A stretch of 64,000 nucleotides of DNA from Gangjinia marincola (lineage in GTDB: Bacteria; Bacteroidota; Bacteroidia; Flavobacteriales; Flavobacteriaceae), in contig NZ_BAAAFG010000013.1 of assembly GCF_039523415.1 (NCBI RefSeq), positions 171,065-235,064 of the forward strand. The letters run 5' to 3'. The notes under the pieces were generated by a model. That model was not told the origin of the DNA and made no database searches. It was given only the letters and a program-made list of their open reading frames with translations. Shown piece by piece: positions 27,292-37,531 of this stretch (position 1 is the first letter of the stretch; each line of letters starts with the position of its first letter). Both the position numbers and the translations under genes were made by a program.

Positions 27292-28230
27292 ATGTTTATA
27301 AAACAAGCATATAAAGCACAACACGAATTTTGGCGGTATTTAATAGGGTCTGTTGTCATATTCATTGCATCTCTCATCGGTCAGGTGCCATTCATGGTAG
27401 CACTCTTTGTGAATAAGGACTTTAATCCTTTTGGGGATGAAGCCGTCATACTTGGGTTACTGGAACCCAACTTGAATCTCTTTTTATTGATGATCTCTTT
27501 TGTTTTTGCCTTAGTGGGAATTTATGTCGCGGTACATTTTATTCATTCGCAAAAATTTAAAGACATTATCACGTCCCGATTCAAAATAGATTGGGGTAGG
27601 GTATTGGTTGGTTTTATAGCCGTCGCTTTAGTGCTCGTTCCATTAACACTCTATGATTATTATGCTAATCCCGCAGACTATATATGGAACTTTAAGCCTG
27701 ATAAATTTGTGATTTTGTTAATGATTGCAGTAATACTGATTCCTATTCAAACCACGGTTGAAGAACTTGTTTTTAGGGGATATCTCATGCAAGGTTTTGG
27801 CATATTTTCCGGTAGTCGTTTTATCGCTTTGTTGGCGACTTCACTTATCTTCGGATTGCTTCATATCGCCAATCCCGAAATTGCTAAAATGGGATATATT
27901 GTAATGGTTAGTTACATTGGGACCGGTTTTTTCTTAGGAATCTTGACGTTAATGGATGAAGGTATCGAACTTGCTATGGGCTTTCATGCTGGCAATAACC
28001 TTCTTATTGCCTTATTGGTTACGGCAGATTACACGGCCTTACAAACACATTCTCTTTTGAAATCCATAGCTGACCCAAAGGTAGGGATGGAAGTATTTAT
28101 TCCGGTGTTAGTCATTTATCCGTTGATTTTACTTATTTTCTCAAGGCTGTATAAATGGAGCAATTGGAAAGAAAAGTTATTCGGAAAGGTGACTTCGCCA
28201 TCGCTTGTAGATAAATCGACAGAAATTTAA
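27292..28230 (+). CDS. CPBP-family intramembrane glutamic endopeptidase
   Basis: The 312-aa protein has about eight hydrophobic segments and the CAAX-protease/Abi motifs: VEELVFRGYL (Glu157, Glu158, Arg162), FGLLHIANP (His191) and GFHAGNN (His232). All expected catalytic residues are present. Members cleave within membranes; the substrate here is unknown. It starts 3 bases after menC and is followed by menE, so it is part of the men operon, though no direct role in menaquinone synthesis is known. Confidence 0.9.
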   Translation: MFIKQAYKAQHEFWRYLIGSVVIFIASLIGQVPFMVALFVNKDFNPFGDEAVILGLLEPNLNLFLLMISFVFALVGIYVAVHFIHSQKFKDIITSRFKIDWGRVLVGFIAVALVLVPLTLYDYYANPADYIWNFKPDKFVILLMIAVILIPIQTTVEELVFRGYLMQGFGIFSGSRFIALLATSLIFGLLHIANPEIAKMGYIVMVSYIGTGFFLGILTLMDEGIELAMGFHAGNNLLIALLVTADYTALQTHSLLKSIADPKVGMEVFIPVLVIYPLILLIFSRLYKWSNWKEKLFGKVTSPSLVDKSTEI

Positions 28231-28301
28231 TACCCAGGTCACCTTTTCTTAACGTATAAGTGGTATTCTTCTGTTCTTAAACGACCATTAAGTTACTGCG
28301 T

Positions 28302-29387
28302 ATGAAAAGCGTTGATATCCATCCATCATTTAAATTAAATGGGCAACCGTATGGTGCCAAAGATTTGGAATCTGTAGGGTATAATCTCATCAAAGAAGGG
28401 GAGCCCCATGAAGAGTCTATCGGTAGTTTTTTATTGGACTGGCTTAACGCCGAAGAAAGCATAACGGTACAAACTTCGGGTTCTACGGGTACGCCTAAAG
28501 CGATTAAACTCAGCAAAGAGCATATGGTAAATAGTGCCCTTGCCACCGGAAGCTTTTTTGAACTGCCTGAAAATAGCACAGCCTTACTATGCCTCCCTGC
28601 CGAATATATAGCGGGCAAAATGATGTTAGTGAGAGCAATGGTCTTGGGTTGGCAGTTGGATGTTGTGGTGCCACGGGCTAATCCGCTGGATCAGGTGTAC
28701 AAACGATATGATTTTTGTGCGATGACCCCTTTTCAATTGGATAATTCATTAAGCCGATTGCATTTGATCAAAAAACTGATCGTGGGTGGGGGAGCAGTCT
28801 CTACCAATCTCATGAAGCTGGTTGAAGGAATTAAAACCAAGGTATATGAAACCTATGGTATGACCGAAACCATCACGCATATCGCCGCCCGCAGGATTAA
28901 TCCTAAAAAACCTAAACGCGGAATTATTCCGTTTAAAATTTTGCCAAACGTAGCTATAACTATAGATCAGCGTGATTGTTTAGTGATCAAGGCGCCTAAA
29001 ATATCTTATGACGCTATCGTTACGAATGATGTCGTAGAACTGGTCACCTATAAAAAATTTATTTGGCGTGGTCGATACGATAATGTGATCAACAGTGGCG
29101 GAATTAAACTCTACCCGGAAGAGATTGAAGCCAAACTTGAAAAAATCATCGGGCATAGATTTTTTGTAACTGCCTTACCAGATGATGCCTTGGGAGATAA
29201 ATTGATACTGGTGGTGGAGCGAGAATTTTCTCAGGAAGCGCTGGATTCCTTGACTCAAGAAATCAAACAGCTTAAAAGTCTGGATCGTTTTGAATATCCT
29301 AAGAAAATTCTATTTATAGACACCTTTATCCAAACTCAAACCGGAAAAATTCATCGCAGTAAAACTCTTGAAAAAAAGCTAGTCTAG
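28302..29387 (+). CDS. menE: MenE: o-succinylbenzoate-CoA ligase (short form)
   Basis: The 361-aa ANL-superfamily ligase has the AMP-binding P-loop TSGSTGTPKAIKL, an ETYGMTET motif, and a WRGRYDNVINSGG hinge; GKIHRSK at the C-terminus carries the catalytic Lys. It is shorter than typical acyl-CoA ligases, a feature of MenE in Bacteroidota. It activates o-succinylbenzoate with ATP and CoA. The menaquinone context (menA, menC) supports the assignment. Its stop overlaps the convergent DUF808 gene by 4 bases. Confidence 0.92.
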   Translation: MKSVDIHPSFKLNGQPYGAKDLESVGYNLIKEGEPHEESIGSFLLDWLNAEESITVQTSGSTGTPKAIKLSKEHMVNSALATGSFFELPENSTALLCLPAEYIAGKMMLVRAMVLGWQLDVVVPRANPLDQVYKRYDFCAMTPFQLDNSLSRLHLIKKLIVGGGAVSTNLMKLVEGIKTKVYETYGMTETITHIAARRINPKKPKRGIIPFKILPNVAITIDQRDCLVIKAPKISYDAIVTNDVVELVTYKKFIWRGRYDNVINSGGIKLYPEEIEAKLEKIIGHRFFVTALPDDALGDKLILVVEREFSQEALDSLTQEIKQLKSLDRFEYPKKILFIDTFIQTQTGKIHRSKTLEKKLV

Positions 29388-30262
29388 TTTTTCTCTTTTT
29401 TGTTGAAGGCATTCGCAATTGGTGTGATGATTAACAAAGAAAGAAATCCTACTACTAACCCTGTAATGAATTCTCCCATTATTGAGGGGAGGTCATGCAT
29501 TAAATCATGAATAAAGTGAACGTTATGAACAAAAATTCCGCCGGCAACTAAAATCATGGCCAGCGTTCCAATAACAGCAAGACCTCGTATGAGGTAAGGT
29601 AAAGTTTTTATTAGTGCATTGCCAAGCCAGTCTTCAAAACCTGTAGTATTATCATCAATGGCAATAAGTCTAAATCCAAAATCATCCATTCGCACAAGTA
29701 GCGCAACTATGCCGTATACTCCAACCGTGGCTAAAAGGGCTACCACAGATACTACAACGACTTGAATTTGCATAGGTTCATCCACGACAGTGCCCAACGC
29801 AATAATGATAATTTCAATGGATAGGATAAAGTCTACGGTAATGGCTGCTTTGATTTTTTCCTCTTCATACTCCATGGCTTCAGCTCTGGTCATTTCTTTG
29901 ATCGCCCTCTTCTTCTTTTGATGCCCTCTGTGAAAGATCCATTCGTAGATTTTTTCAGCACCCTCAAAGGCGAGGTATATTCCGCCAATTAACAAAATAG
30001 CAATGATGGCTGGTGGAAAATACGCACTTAATAAAAAAGCAATGGGAAGAATAATGATTTTGTTGAGAAAGGATCCTTTCGTGATTTTCCATAAGACAGG
30101 TAATTCCCGGGATGATACAAATCCAGAAGCTTTATCAGCATTTACGGCCAGGTCATCAGCGAGGATACCTGCAGTTTTTTTAGTCGCCACTTTGCTCATG
30201 GATGCTACGTCATCCATAAGTAGTGCTATATCATCAAATAAGGCAAAAAATCCTGAAGCCAT
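29384..30262 (-). CDS. DUF808 (YedI-like) inner-membrane protein
   Basis: The 292-aa protein has the DUF808 N-terminus SGFFALFDDIALLMDDVASMSKVATKKTAGIL, the internal IYLAFEGAEKIYEW, and six or more hydrophobic segments. It is an inner-membrane protein of unknown function with homologues across Gram-negative bacteria. It appears monocistronic. Confidence 0.9.
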   Translation of the reverse strand: MASGFFALFDDIALLMDDVASMSKVATKKTAGILADDLAVNADKASGFVSSRELPVLWKITKGSFLNKIIILPIAFLLSAYFPPAIIAILLIGGIYLAFEGAEKIYEWIFHRGHQKKKRAIKEMTRAEAMEYEEEKIKAAITVDFILSIEIIIIALGTVVDEPMQIQVVVVSVVALLATVGVYGIVALLVRMDDFGFRLIAIDDNTTGFEDWLGNALIKTLPYLIRGLAVIGTLAMILVAGGIFVHNVHFIHDLMHDLPSIMGEFITGLVVGFLSLLIITPIANAFNKKEKN

Positions 30263-30583
30263 ATAATGTTTTTTTTGTTGGTTGGTTTTCAGAAATTAAG
30301 GGTGAATTTCATCCTTTCTTTTCTAGGGATAACATTGGTTAAGTCGGTTAAATACGAACAAATTCAAGAACGCCCGAAAATTTTAAACTAAGCTACTTTT
30401 TAGGAATATTTTAGTGATTAAAATGTAATAACAGTCTGAGGATAGTCATCTTTTTGTATAAGCTTTTGGATATAAGACATCATCTATTATTACTTAAGTG
30501 TTAAATTAATTTTCTGGAAGTAAACTGTGGTGTTAGAATAAAATGCGTGATCAATTTTTACTGAGACTTTTGGATAAACTTAT
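30263..30583. other. Non-coding gap at the left edge of the accessory region
   Basis: About 320 AT-rich bases with no ORF, repeat or clear terminator that I can support. It presumably holds the DUF808 promoter. From here to 46.7 kb the gene content changes to minus-strand, mostly unrecognised genes. Confidence 0.4.
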
Positions 30584-31498
30584 CTATCTAGTGAAATCAT
30601 ACTTTTTAACTCCATCAGGAGTTTCACTAATGTAATATTTATCAAAATTAGTATAGAAATCCAATTCACGAAGATAATACGACTTAACTATGCGCAATGG
30701 ATAGTTTTCTGCGGTGGATTTCAATCTGAGAAATTGTGTTATCAGGTCAAACTCGCTCTTCCTGATCGATAAAAATTCTATCCTGTAATACGGTTTATTT
30801 TCATAATTCCCAGATGTTAGGTCAACAATAGATTCTGTGCCATTAGTAATATTGATCTGGATCATTCTATCGGGCAAATTCCATTGTTTATAGTAATCAC
30901 TACTTAAATGATATTCGTATAAATATGCTTCATAATCTATATTATTATATTCCTGATATTTTACTTCATGCGTAACTTGGCCATTTTCGTCTGTGTGAGC
31001 ATACACTACTCGTTGCATACCTAGTTCAGATTCGTATTTTTTCATCCAATTAGTTTTACCATACGTCCTATACATGTCGTGCAATGCAGCGTTTAGTTCT
31101 ATACTATCAAATACTTTTGCCGTAGCCCAACATGTTAGTATGTTCAAATCTGAATCTGTTTCAATCTCGACTAAAGATGCTTTCAAACCAAAAAATTGAG
31201 CCATACTATCTCGTTCAAAAGACTTGAAATAATATCTTTTTTCATCAAATGTAATGTAGCCACCTTGTGCTATCGCCGGCGCATCTACTATTGCAATTGT
31301 GGGAGGATTGGAAAAGCTGTAATCGCTTTCGAATGTATCGATCACTTTGGACATTAAGGCCTTTACATCCTCCTCAAAAGTCAATTTGGTTAGATCAAAT
31401 TGTGCATTTTCTTCAAGACTGCGGGGTTGTTCAAAGTTCTCTTTTTTTCCGGCACATGACAACAGTATCAATAGTACTATACTCCAACAATATTTCAT
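30584..31498 (-). CDS. Unrecognised lipoprotein, partner of the 1105-aa gene
   Basis: The 304-aa protein starts with a lipoprotein signal (SIVLLILLSC; Cys15) and continues as a soluble domain rich in aromatic residues (Tyr and Phe in the second half). I do not recognise a family. It lies 14 bases downstream of the 1105-aa gene, so they are probably one operon. The lipid anchor suggests a cell-envelope location. Confidence 0.7.
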   Translation of the reverse strand: MKYCWSIVLLILLSCAGKKENFEQPRSLEENAQFDLTKLTFEEDVKALMSKVIDTFESDYSFSNPPTIAIVDAPAIAQGGYITFDEKRYYFKSFERDSMAQFFGLKASLVEIETDSDLNILTCWATAKVFDSIELNAALHDMYRTYGKTNWMKKYESELGMQRVVYAHTDENGQVTHEVKYQEYNNIDYEAYLYEYHLSSDYYKQWNLPDRMIQINITNGTESIVDLTSGNYENKPYYRIEFLSIRKSEFDLITQFLRLKSTAENYPLRIVKSYYLRELDFYTNFDKYYISETPDGVKKYDFTR

Positions 31499-31512
31499 TC
31501 TCCAATTAAATT

Positions 31513-34500
31513 TTAATTATCGATTTCTATTCTATCCGGTAAAGCTATTTGACCGACAGCATTTTCTAGCCATATACTCAGACCTCTCAAAGTTATATTT
31601 TTTTGATGTAGTATTTCTTTTGCTTTTAATATGTCTTCTTCAGAAAAAATAAGAGTACCGCAATATGCTCTTTCAGGATCTATTCGTTGCTCTATAGTTG
31701 CGCTATCGATCAATCCAATATGATCTTTTTTATTTCGTTCAAAATTACCAGCCACTTGTAATCTTACAAGGATATATTCCACTCCATCTTCGATATATCC
31801 AATAGTCATAATCCAAATATTCTCCAACAAACGATGTTCTGCTAATGGACTATAAATTTCAATCTGAAGTTTAGAATGATTATGTTTCCATTTAATTTTT
31901 ATTAAGTCGACGATAGGAGGCATTACAAACTCTTGATGTTCCTTAAGAATTAACTTAATTTCATCAGGAGCTTCTTGATTCATTTGCGACAATTGATCTT
32001 TTTGACCAATGCGATCAAATTCCTTTGGATTCAAGGGAGATTTTTTAATAGGTCTATCTAAACAAATTTCTTGAGGTAAGTTACTGACAACTTGCAAATC
32101 GTCATCTCTTATATCAGCAAATACTAAGATCAAACCCAGAGGACCTCGATCAAGAAGTTTAAAGGGAGTTTTATCTTCGAACATTGAAAGATTGTTGTTA
32201 TTTCTTCGATTTTTCACTAATTGTCTTAAAGGAATTTCATCGTAGTTTTGTACTTCAGGGCTTGATACCTCTTTTAATTTCCAAGTAAAATTTACAGTGT
32301 TATGATACAGTGCTTTTTTTGAATCATCTTGTAGATCCCAACCTCCATTATACCAGATGAATTCCTTAATTTCGTGAATATCTAATTCCCTCCCAGGGGA
32401 ATTTAGTAACTCTACAGTGTAATATTGCGTTCTTGGAACTATTTTAGATTCATATGCAGCAAAAACGGGAAATTTTTCTGCCAAATGAAAGCCCGCTTCA
32501 CCCATAAAATACCACGGATGATCATATCCGTTCATAGGTTGACTATCAGACTTTAAATATCTTTTTAAGGGTCTAGGTAACGTGTCTGCGGGAAAAACGT
32601 GTTGATACCAATATCCATTAATCAGTTTATCATCCACCATTTTTTTTCCTTTAAGCAATATTATAAGATCTTCTCTAAGTTTTATTGAATCAATATATAC
32701 AATATCCTTTAGCCTATTTTGTTCTGCATCATTTCTTATGTCATTGTTTTCATAAAGTACAATCGCATTGGGAGGTTTACGCCAACGCCAGCTATAATCA
32801 GAAGTTCCATAATTGTAGTTAAATGAAAAAATTTTGGTGTCGCCAATGGAAACGCTCTTTTTTGAACATGTAAGCAAAATAGTTTGCCGTGCAGTAACCA
32901 TTCTACTTGTATCATCGACGTGTCCCCATGCCATTGGATCGTAGTATTTTTTTTCTTCGAACTCAAAATAATGCGGGTTTTCTGATAGAACTTTTGATTG
33001 AGAGAATAAATCTCCGGCAACATCTTTGGTAGGATGCACTAACCGCCATCGCTGTGAAAAGTAGGTTTGTTCATCAATCCATAAAATAGCAACTTTCTGT
33101 TTTTGATCATCTGCAATATTGGATAGTTTAACAAATTTGTAAAAATTAGTAGTTCCATCATTATATCCATCACCGTCCTTAATTGGGCCATTTAAAAATC
33201 GATACATGATACTGTTGAATTTTTCCTGCTGAAATATCGGTCTCTTTGCCAGTAAAGAATGCATTTCACCTCCATATTTAGGTGTCCAACGTTCAAACCA
33301 ATGACTGTATCCTATACCAATGTCTAACACTTCTTGATAATCAATGGTACGTCTTTGAGTAGTTCTATAATTACCTTTTAAATCAGAACCAGGAAATGAT
33401 GTATTCTCACTATACATAACTGAAACTCGTGAAGGAATTGAGTTATTCAATGGCATATCTGTAGGTGGATCAGACGGGAAAATTCTATCTTTATCTATTC
33501 TTACGTTACGAATTAAGCGATCTATGAAAATCGCCACGTCAGGATTTTCATCATCTTCATTTTTCTCATATAATTTTTCATAAAATGCTTTTGGTAAGAA
33601 ATATATGTTAGATTCCTTAGGGTCTCTTTGTTCATCTATTCTTACAGTAGCAGACCGGCCGTCTTCCCCATCAGAATTTTTTACTTCATCTATTCTTATA
33701 GCAGCAGGTCGGCCATTTTCCTCAGTAGACATTAAATTTTTTAACTCGACGCTTCCAAACGTAATTACGGCATTTATCAAAGGAGATGGATCGTTTTCTT
33801 TCATCAAGGGATCTTTAATAGAAGATACAATAGTTGATGTAATAATAGTTACAAGTAATGGCCAAAGGATAATTAATATAATTCCCACTATAGCGGTTAT
33901 AATATCAAGAATTAAAACCAGTACAGCCGAAAAGAGATATTCCAATGCTGTTTTTAGATATTCAAATGGCCATGGAAAATCCGGAATCCAAGAGAATAGA
34001 GTATCACGTATTCCGTTGATGGCTTCAACTGGCTCAGTAAAAAGTCTAGGTTTTAATAATTCGTCGATAGCAAGTTTATGGTATTCTCTATTTACGGATT
34101 TACCAACAATACGATTTAAAATTTTACTATCATCTTCAAAAACTTTTTGCACATGCTTTGTTCTAATGTCCAAGTAATCTTGAAAATCTAAGACTGGTAA
34201 AGGAGGTCTGTCATCAATTTCATACCAAACCAGAGGTTTCATTGGTACTACACTAAAATCAGTTGCCAAATACCCATGATTAAGAAACATAGTAAATAAA
34301 CTAAATCTCGCAGCAGATGGATGTCCTTTGTAATCGTCTTTAAGTTCTGATGGAACTTCAGGCTTAGATATATCCTTACCGTAAAATGCGGAATCCATTT
34401 TAATAAAATTACTTGGAACAGGTTTATTATCTTCAGTCCAGAATAATTCACTTAGCTTCAGATGGAAATATTGATTTTTATTTTTAACCTTAGCGAGAAG

Positions 34501-34830
34501 ACGTCCTCTGCTTGCAGCAAGCATATCAAATTTTGGAAGAGGAATTGATTTTCCATTTGATTTATTTCTATATGCAATCGCCACCTCGTTTTCATCTAAA
34601 GGGTCAATAAGGGGTATATAACTACCATCAGCTTGCTCTACTAAAACTATACCTTCTTCATTTAGTATAAAACGTTGTCTTAGTCCTGAAGGATCAAAGC
34701 CAAATGAGATAGATGAATAAGCAGGATTAAAACTATCTATCGCTTTCCCATTGAATCTTCCAGGGACGTTTTTTTTTATGGACCTATCTTTCATAAGCCA
34801 TTCTCCGCGCTTTGCTCCTATTTCAGGCAT
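31513..34830 (-). CDS. Unrecognised 1105-aa protein with a central membrane hairpin
   Basis: I do not recognise a family. There is no signal peptide. Residues 1-290 are soluble. Residues about 298-337 form a very hydrophobic stretch (AVLVLILDIITAIVGIILII, then WPLLVTIITST) long enough for a membrane hairpin. A roughly 770-residue soluble part follows, rich in Trp and Tyr. Within it, GRPAAIRIDE (373-382) and GRSATVRIDE (391-400) form a short tandem duplication, visible in the DNA as well. No catalytic motif is obvious. Its last gene neighbour is a lipoprotein 14 bases on. A -7-like TACTTTTT lies about 30 bases upstream. Confidence 0.72.
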   Translation of the reverse strand: MPEIGAKRGEWLMKDRSIKKNVPGRFNGKAIDSFNPAYSSISFGFDPSGLRQRFILNEEGIVLVEQADGSYIPLIDPLDENEVAIAYRNKSNGKSIPLPKFDMLAASRGRLLAKVKNKNQYFHLKLSELFWTEDNKPVPSNFIKMDSAFYGKDISKPEVPSELKDDYKGHPSAARFSLFTMFLNHGYLATDFSVVPMKPLVWYEIDDRPPLPVLDFQDYLDIRTKHVQKVFEDDSKILNRIVGKSVNREYHKLAIDELLKPRLFTEPVEAINGIRDTLFSWIPDFPWPFEYLKTALEYLFSAVLVLILDIITAIVGIILIILWPLLVTIITSTIVSSIKDPLMKENDPSPLINAVITFGSVELKNLMSTEENGRPAAIRIDEVKNSDGEDGRSATVRIDEQRDPKESNIYFLPKAFYEKLYEKNEDDENPDVAIFIDRLIRNVRIDKDRIFPSDPPTDMPLNNSIPSRVSVMYSENTSFPGSDLKGNYRTTQRRTIDYQEVLDIGIGYSHWFERWTPKYGGEMHSLLAKRPIFQQEKFNSIMYRFLNGPIKDGDGYNDGTTNFYKFVKLSNIADDQKQKVAILWIDEQTYFSQRWRLVHPTKDVAGDLFSQSKVLSENPHYFEFEEKKYYDPMAWGHVDDTSRMVTARQTILLTCSKKSVSIGDTKIFSFNYNYGTSDYSWRWRKPPNAIVLYENNDIRNDAEQNRLKDIVYIDSIKLREDLIILLKGKKMVDDKLINGYWYQHVFPADTLPRPLKRYLKSDSQPMNGYDHPWYFMGEAGFHLAEKFPVFAAYESKIVPRTQYYTVELLNSPGRELDIHEIKEFIWYNGGWDLQDDSKKALYHNTVNFTWKLKEVSSPEVQNYDEIPLRQLVKNRRNNNNLSMFEDKTPFKLLDRGPLGLILVFADIRDDDLQVVSNLPQEICLDRPIKKSPLNPKEFDRIGQKDQLSQMNQEAPDEIKLILKEHQEFVMPPIVDLIKIKWKHNHSKLQIEIYSPLAEHRLLENIWIMTIGYIEDGVEYILVRLQVAGNFERNKKDHIGLIDSATIEQRIDPERAYCGTLIFSEEDILKAKEILHQKNITLRGLSIWLENAVGQIALPDRIEIDN

Positions 34831-35620
34831 AATGTTTTAATTAATTTTTAAAAAAAGTAAGAATATTCTTGATCTAGTTATTTATAGTCTGGATTTTGAT
34901 TCGAGATTATTTGCTTAAGCTTAAGTCAATAGTATTTGTTATTTAAGTAAGGATCAAAATATTAATATTACACTAAGACTCTTTCAATTAGTGAGAAATT
35001 CTAAATCGTATTTTTTATTTTAGTTTATTACTTTTTATGATGTTTATAAATTAAGGTTAACACTACTAATGAGCTTTAAGGTTAAATTGTAATAGTTGAG
35101 AAATTACTGCTGTTTAGCGCAGTGTATCTTATGCAGAATATAATTTAGTTTCAAAAAAGCTGATTTTCTTATTTAAAACTTTCGTATAAAACAGTAAGAT
35201 GATCTTTTTGACGTTGCTGAGCAAAAGACAAGGTATAGGCAAATCAATTCAGAAATGAGTATGCTAAACGAGAGAATAAAAAGATTATGTATCAATGTGT
35301 AATTAAACCTGTTGAATCATATACTCAATTCATGATTGTTTTTGATAGGAAAAAATATAATAAAACAGTTAAAATTATAATTATATGGTTTAGTTGATAA
35401 TTTAATGTGTGACCAAGTAATGAATTACGTAATAAGCAAAAGGCGAGATAGGTGATATAAGTATATTAAAATTTTTCTTTAATGTCTGCTTTGGCTTGCT
35501 GTCTAATCCTAAATCTACAATTTTTTTACCTGTAATGAAATGATTGATTATAAGATTCTATGGATTAATAGTTTAGCTTTTATGGCGTTAAGTAATAGTT
35601 GCCTTTGCGACCACAAGTTT
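34831..35620. other. 790-base AT-rich gap without a visible gene
   Basis: Very AT-rich sequence with many stops in all frames. I see no ORF of meaningful length, no tRNA-like cloverleaf and no strong terminator. It might hold decayed coding sequence or a small RNA, but nothing can be supported. Confidence 0.45.
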
Positions 35621-36706
35621 TTACTCCATTCTTCTAAACTCAGTCGCTCCGTGTAAGGCGCAAATGGATTTGAACACTTCATCTTGGTTTTGTGTTTTAT
35701 TCCAACCCATTTTTGCCAACTCTTCTCTTACTTGATTTTCAGTTTTGTCCTTTACAAAGTGGTAATAAGCAAAATCAACAACCTCGCCTGGTATTCGTTC
35801 TATCGAATAAGAAATAAGACCTGACGAAAGTCGTAAAACCCCTACGAAATAGGTAATTACCAATTGTAAAACCCAACTTATTAATAAACCTATCCAACCT
35901 GTATTTAATGATTTTAATGTTAAGCCTGCTTCAAATCTTGCTTTCATTAATTCCCAAAAGCTAAAAACTTGAATGTTGTTTTCATTAAGGATGAGTTGAT
36001 ATTGGAAGTATTGATTGGACGTATAGGTGATTAAAATCATTCCAATTAGTAAATAATGTAAATGGTCATAAAACGTATAATTACCGGCCTTTATGAATTG
36101 TTTTAAGATAAATCCCATAGCGATGGCTACTCCAATTTCAAAAAGGAAAATGATATAAACTCCTAGTACAGAAAGAAAAGCTATAATAAATCCAAGAACC
36201 AGGGCCGTAATTATTCCTCCAAGAATAGGAATCCATAATTGTGGATTTTTCTGTCGTTTGGGTCGGGGTAAACTTTTAGGAATTTCGTAATCATCCCAAT
36301 TATTCGCTTTTTCTACTTCATCTTCTAATTCAGCTAAGGCTTTCTTATCAAATTCTTTTTCAGTTTGTTGAAAGGCGTATTTAAATAGTCGGACTCTTTT
36401 TGAATTTCGTCCATTATCCCACATTTCATTTCCAAGCGAAATACTCACTACTCTAACCCTTCCATATTCATAGGTTACTGAGATTTTTTCAGTCCAAATG
36501 TTCCAACTTCCTTTTCGTTTCGCTTCTGCCGAGTTTTCATCTTGAAAAACCAAATCCCATGCTAATTTTTCAAATGTTTTTACAACAATTGGTATGAAAA
36601 CAGTTTTACTTAAACCGGTTCTAAATTCATCTTCAAATTTTGGAGTCCAATGGACCCTGTGCTTTTTCTTAATGGTGGATTCATAATCCTTTAATTCTTG
36701 GGTCAT
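35621..36706 (-). CDS. Unrecognised multi-pass membrane protein
   Basis: The 361-aa protein has a charged N-terminal domain (residues 1-155, with a Trp-rich SWNIWTEKISVTYEYGRVRV part), four or five hydrophobic segments (about 158-205, 218-238, 268-300), and a C-terminal tail (RIPGEVVDFAYYHFVKDKTE) with a small helical domain ending FKSICALHGATEF. I cannot place it in a named family. It is preceded by a perfect -7 element and is probably transcribed alone. Confidence 0.7.
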   Translation of the reverse strand: MTQELKDYESTIKKKHRVHWTPKFEDEFRTGLSKTVFIPIVVKTFEKLAWDLVFQDENSAEAKRKGSWNIWTEKISVTYEYGRVRVVSISLGNEMWDNGRNSKRVRLFKYAFQQTEKEFDKKALAELEDEVEKANNWDDYEIPKSLPRPKRQKNPQLWIPILGGIITALVLGFIIAFLSVLGVYIIFLFEIGVAIAMGFILKQFIKAGNYTFYDHLHYLLIGMILITYTSNQYFQYQLILNENNIQVFSFWELMKARFEAGLTLKSLNTGWIGLLISWVLQLVITYFVGVLRLSSGLISYSIERIPGEVVDFAYYHFVKDKTENQVREELAKMGWNKTQNQDEVFKSICALHGATEFRRME

Positions 36707-36776
36707 CTTTTATGATAGTGTACTTGTTGTTTATTTTTGCAGTGACATTTATTTCTTACATAAAGTAACTATTATT

Positions 36777-36784
36777 CAAATATA
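36777..36784 (-). promoter_or_regulatory. Candidate -7 element of the membrane-protein gene
   Basis: TATATTTG on the minus strand fits TAnnTTTG, about 70 bases upstream of the ATG at 36706. No clear -33 element was found. Confidence 0.42.
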
Positions 36785-36864
36785 GCTAAGGCTATAATTT
36801 AATCCTATTAGACTGTTGGGGTTTTGAAGCTGTACCGCATTGCAATTAGTGTAAAGAGGGAATT

Positions 36865-37482
36865 TTATCCTGGTAAAACAATTCTTTTTAGGCCTTTACC
36901 ATGTAGTTTTATTAATCTGTCTTCTAATTGAGTAAGTATTTCAGGACATCCCTTTTGATAGTCGCTACATTTAATTTTTATTTTAGAATCAATAAATAAA
37001 AACTCAACTTCAATCATACTATTACACGTTGTCAAATTCTCATACAAACTATCCATTTCAAAAATCCCATTGTCCATCAAATCATTTATAAGGGCAATTA
37101 CAGCACCATCACTTAATCTAACCATTGATTCATTCTGATACTCAGGATAATCTTCAAGATAGTCAGATTTTGAAGGAATATAGGTCAATTCATTGCCCTT
37201 TAATTCAAATGAATCCCAATGAAAGGCTCCTCTTGTGAGGGTTAGTTTAAGATGAGAAAAATCACTTGAATCAATTTTTGTACTAGTTAAAATTGATTTT
37301 GCTTTTTGTAACGAATCAGATCTGGTGTCTTTAGAGTTCTCTATATGATTCTGCTGACACGTCAGCACTAATAAACCGCTTATAAATACTACAATCACTG
37401 AAAGTATATTCCTTTTCCAATACTTAGTTTTCAGTCCCTTTAAATTCTTATGAGAATAAATTAATTCTATTTGTTTTTGCAT
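36865..37482 (-). CDS. Unrecognised small envelope protein
   Basis: This 205-aa protein has a basic N-terminus followed by a hydrophobic segment (SVIVVFISGLLVLTC, about residues 28-42) that ends in Cys, so it may be a lipoprotein with a long n-region or a membrane-anchored protein. The remainder contains LKLTLTRGAFHWDSFEL and a Cys-containing segment (KIKCSDYQKGCPE). I do not recognise a family. Gaps on both sides are non-coding, and the upstream one carries a palindromic repeat. Confidence 0.6.
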   Translation of the reverse strand: MQKQIELIYSHKNLKGLKTKYWKRNILSVIVVFISGLLVLTCQQNHIENSKDTRSDSLQKAKSILTSTKIDSSDFSHLKLTLTRGAFHWDSFELKGNELTYIPSKSDYLEDYPEYQNESMVRLSDGAVIALINDLMDNGIFEMDSLYENLTTCNSMIEVEFLFIDSKIKIKCSDYQKGCPEILTQLEDRLIKLHGKGLKRIVLPG

Positions 37483-37531
37483 TTTTTTTTCAATCTATAA
37501 GTCCGTCAAATTCTCTACAATGGGATTTGTA

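Noticed and set aside
33605..34177. A 190-aa plus-strand ORF
   Set aside because: It lies wholly inside the 1105-aa minus-strand gene, has low-complexity Ser/Ile-rich sequence and no start context; it is a shadow.
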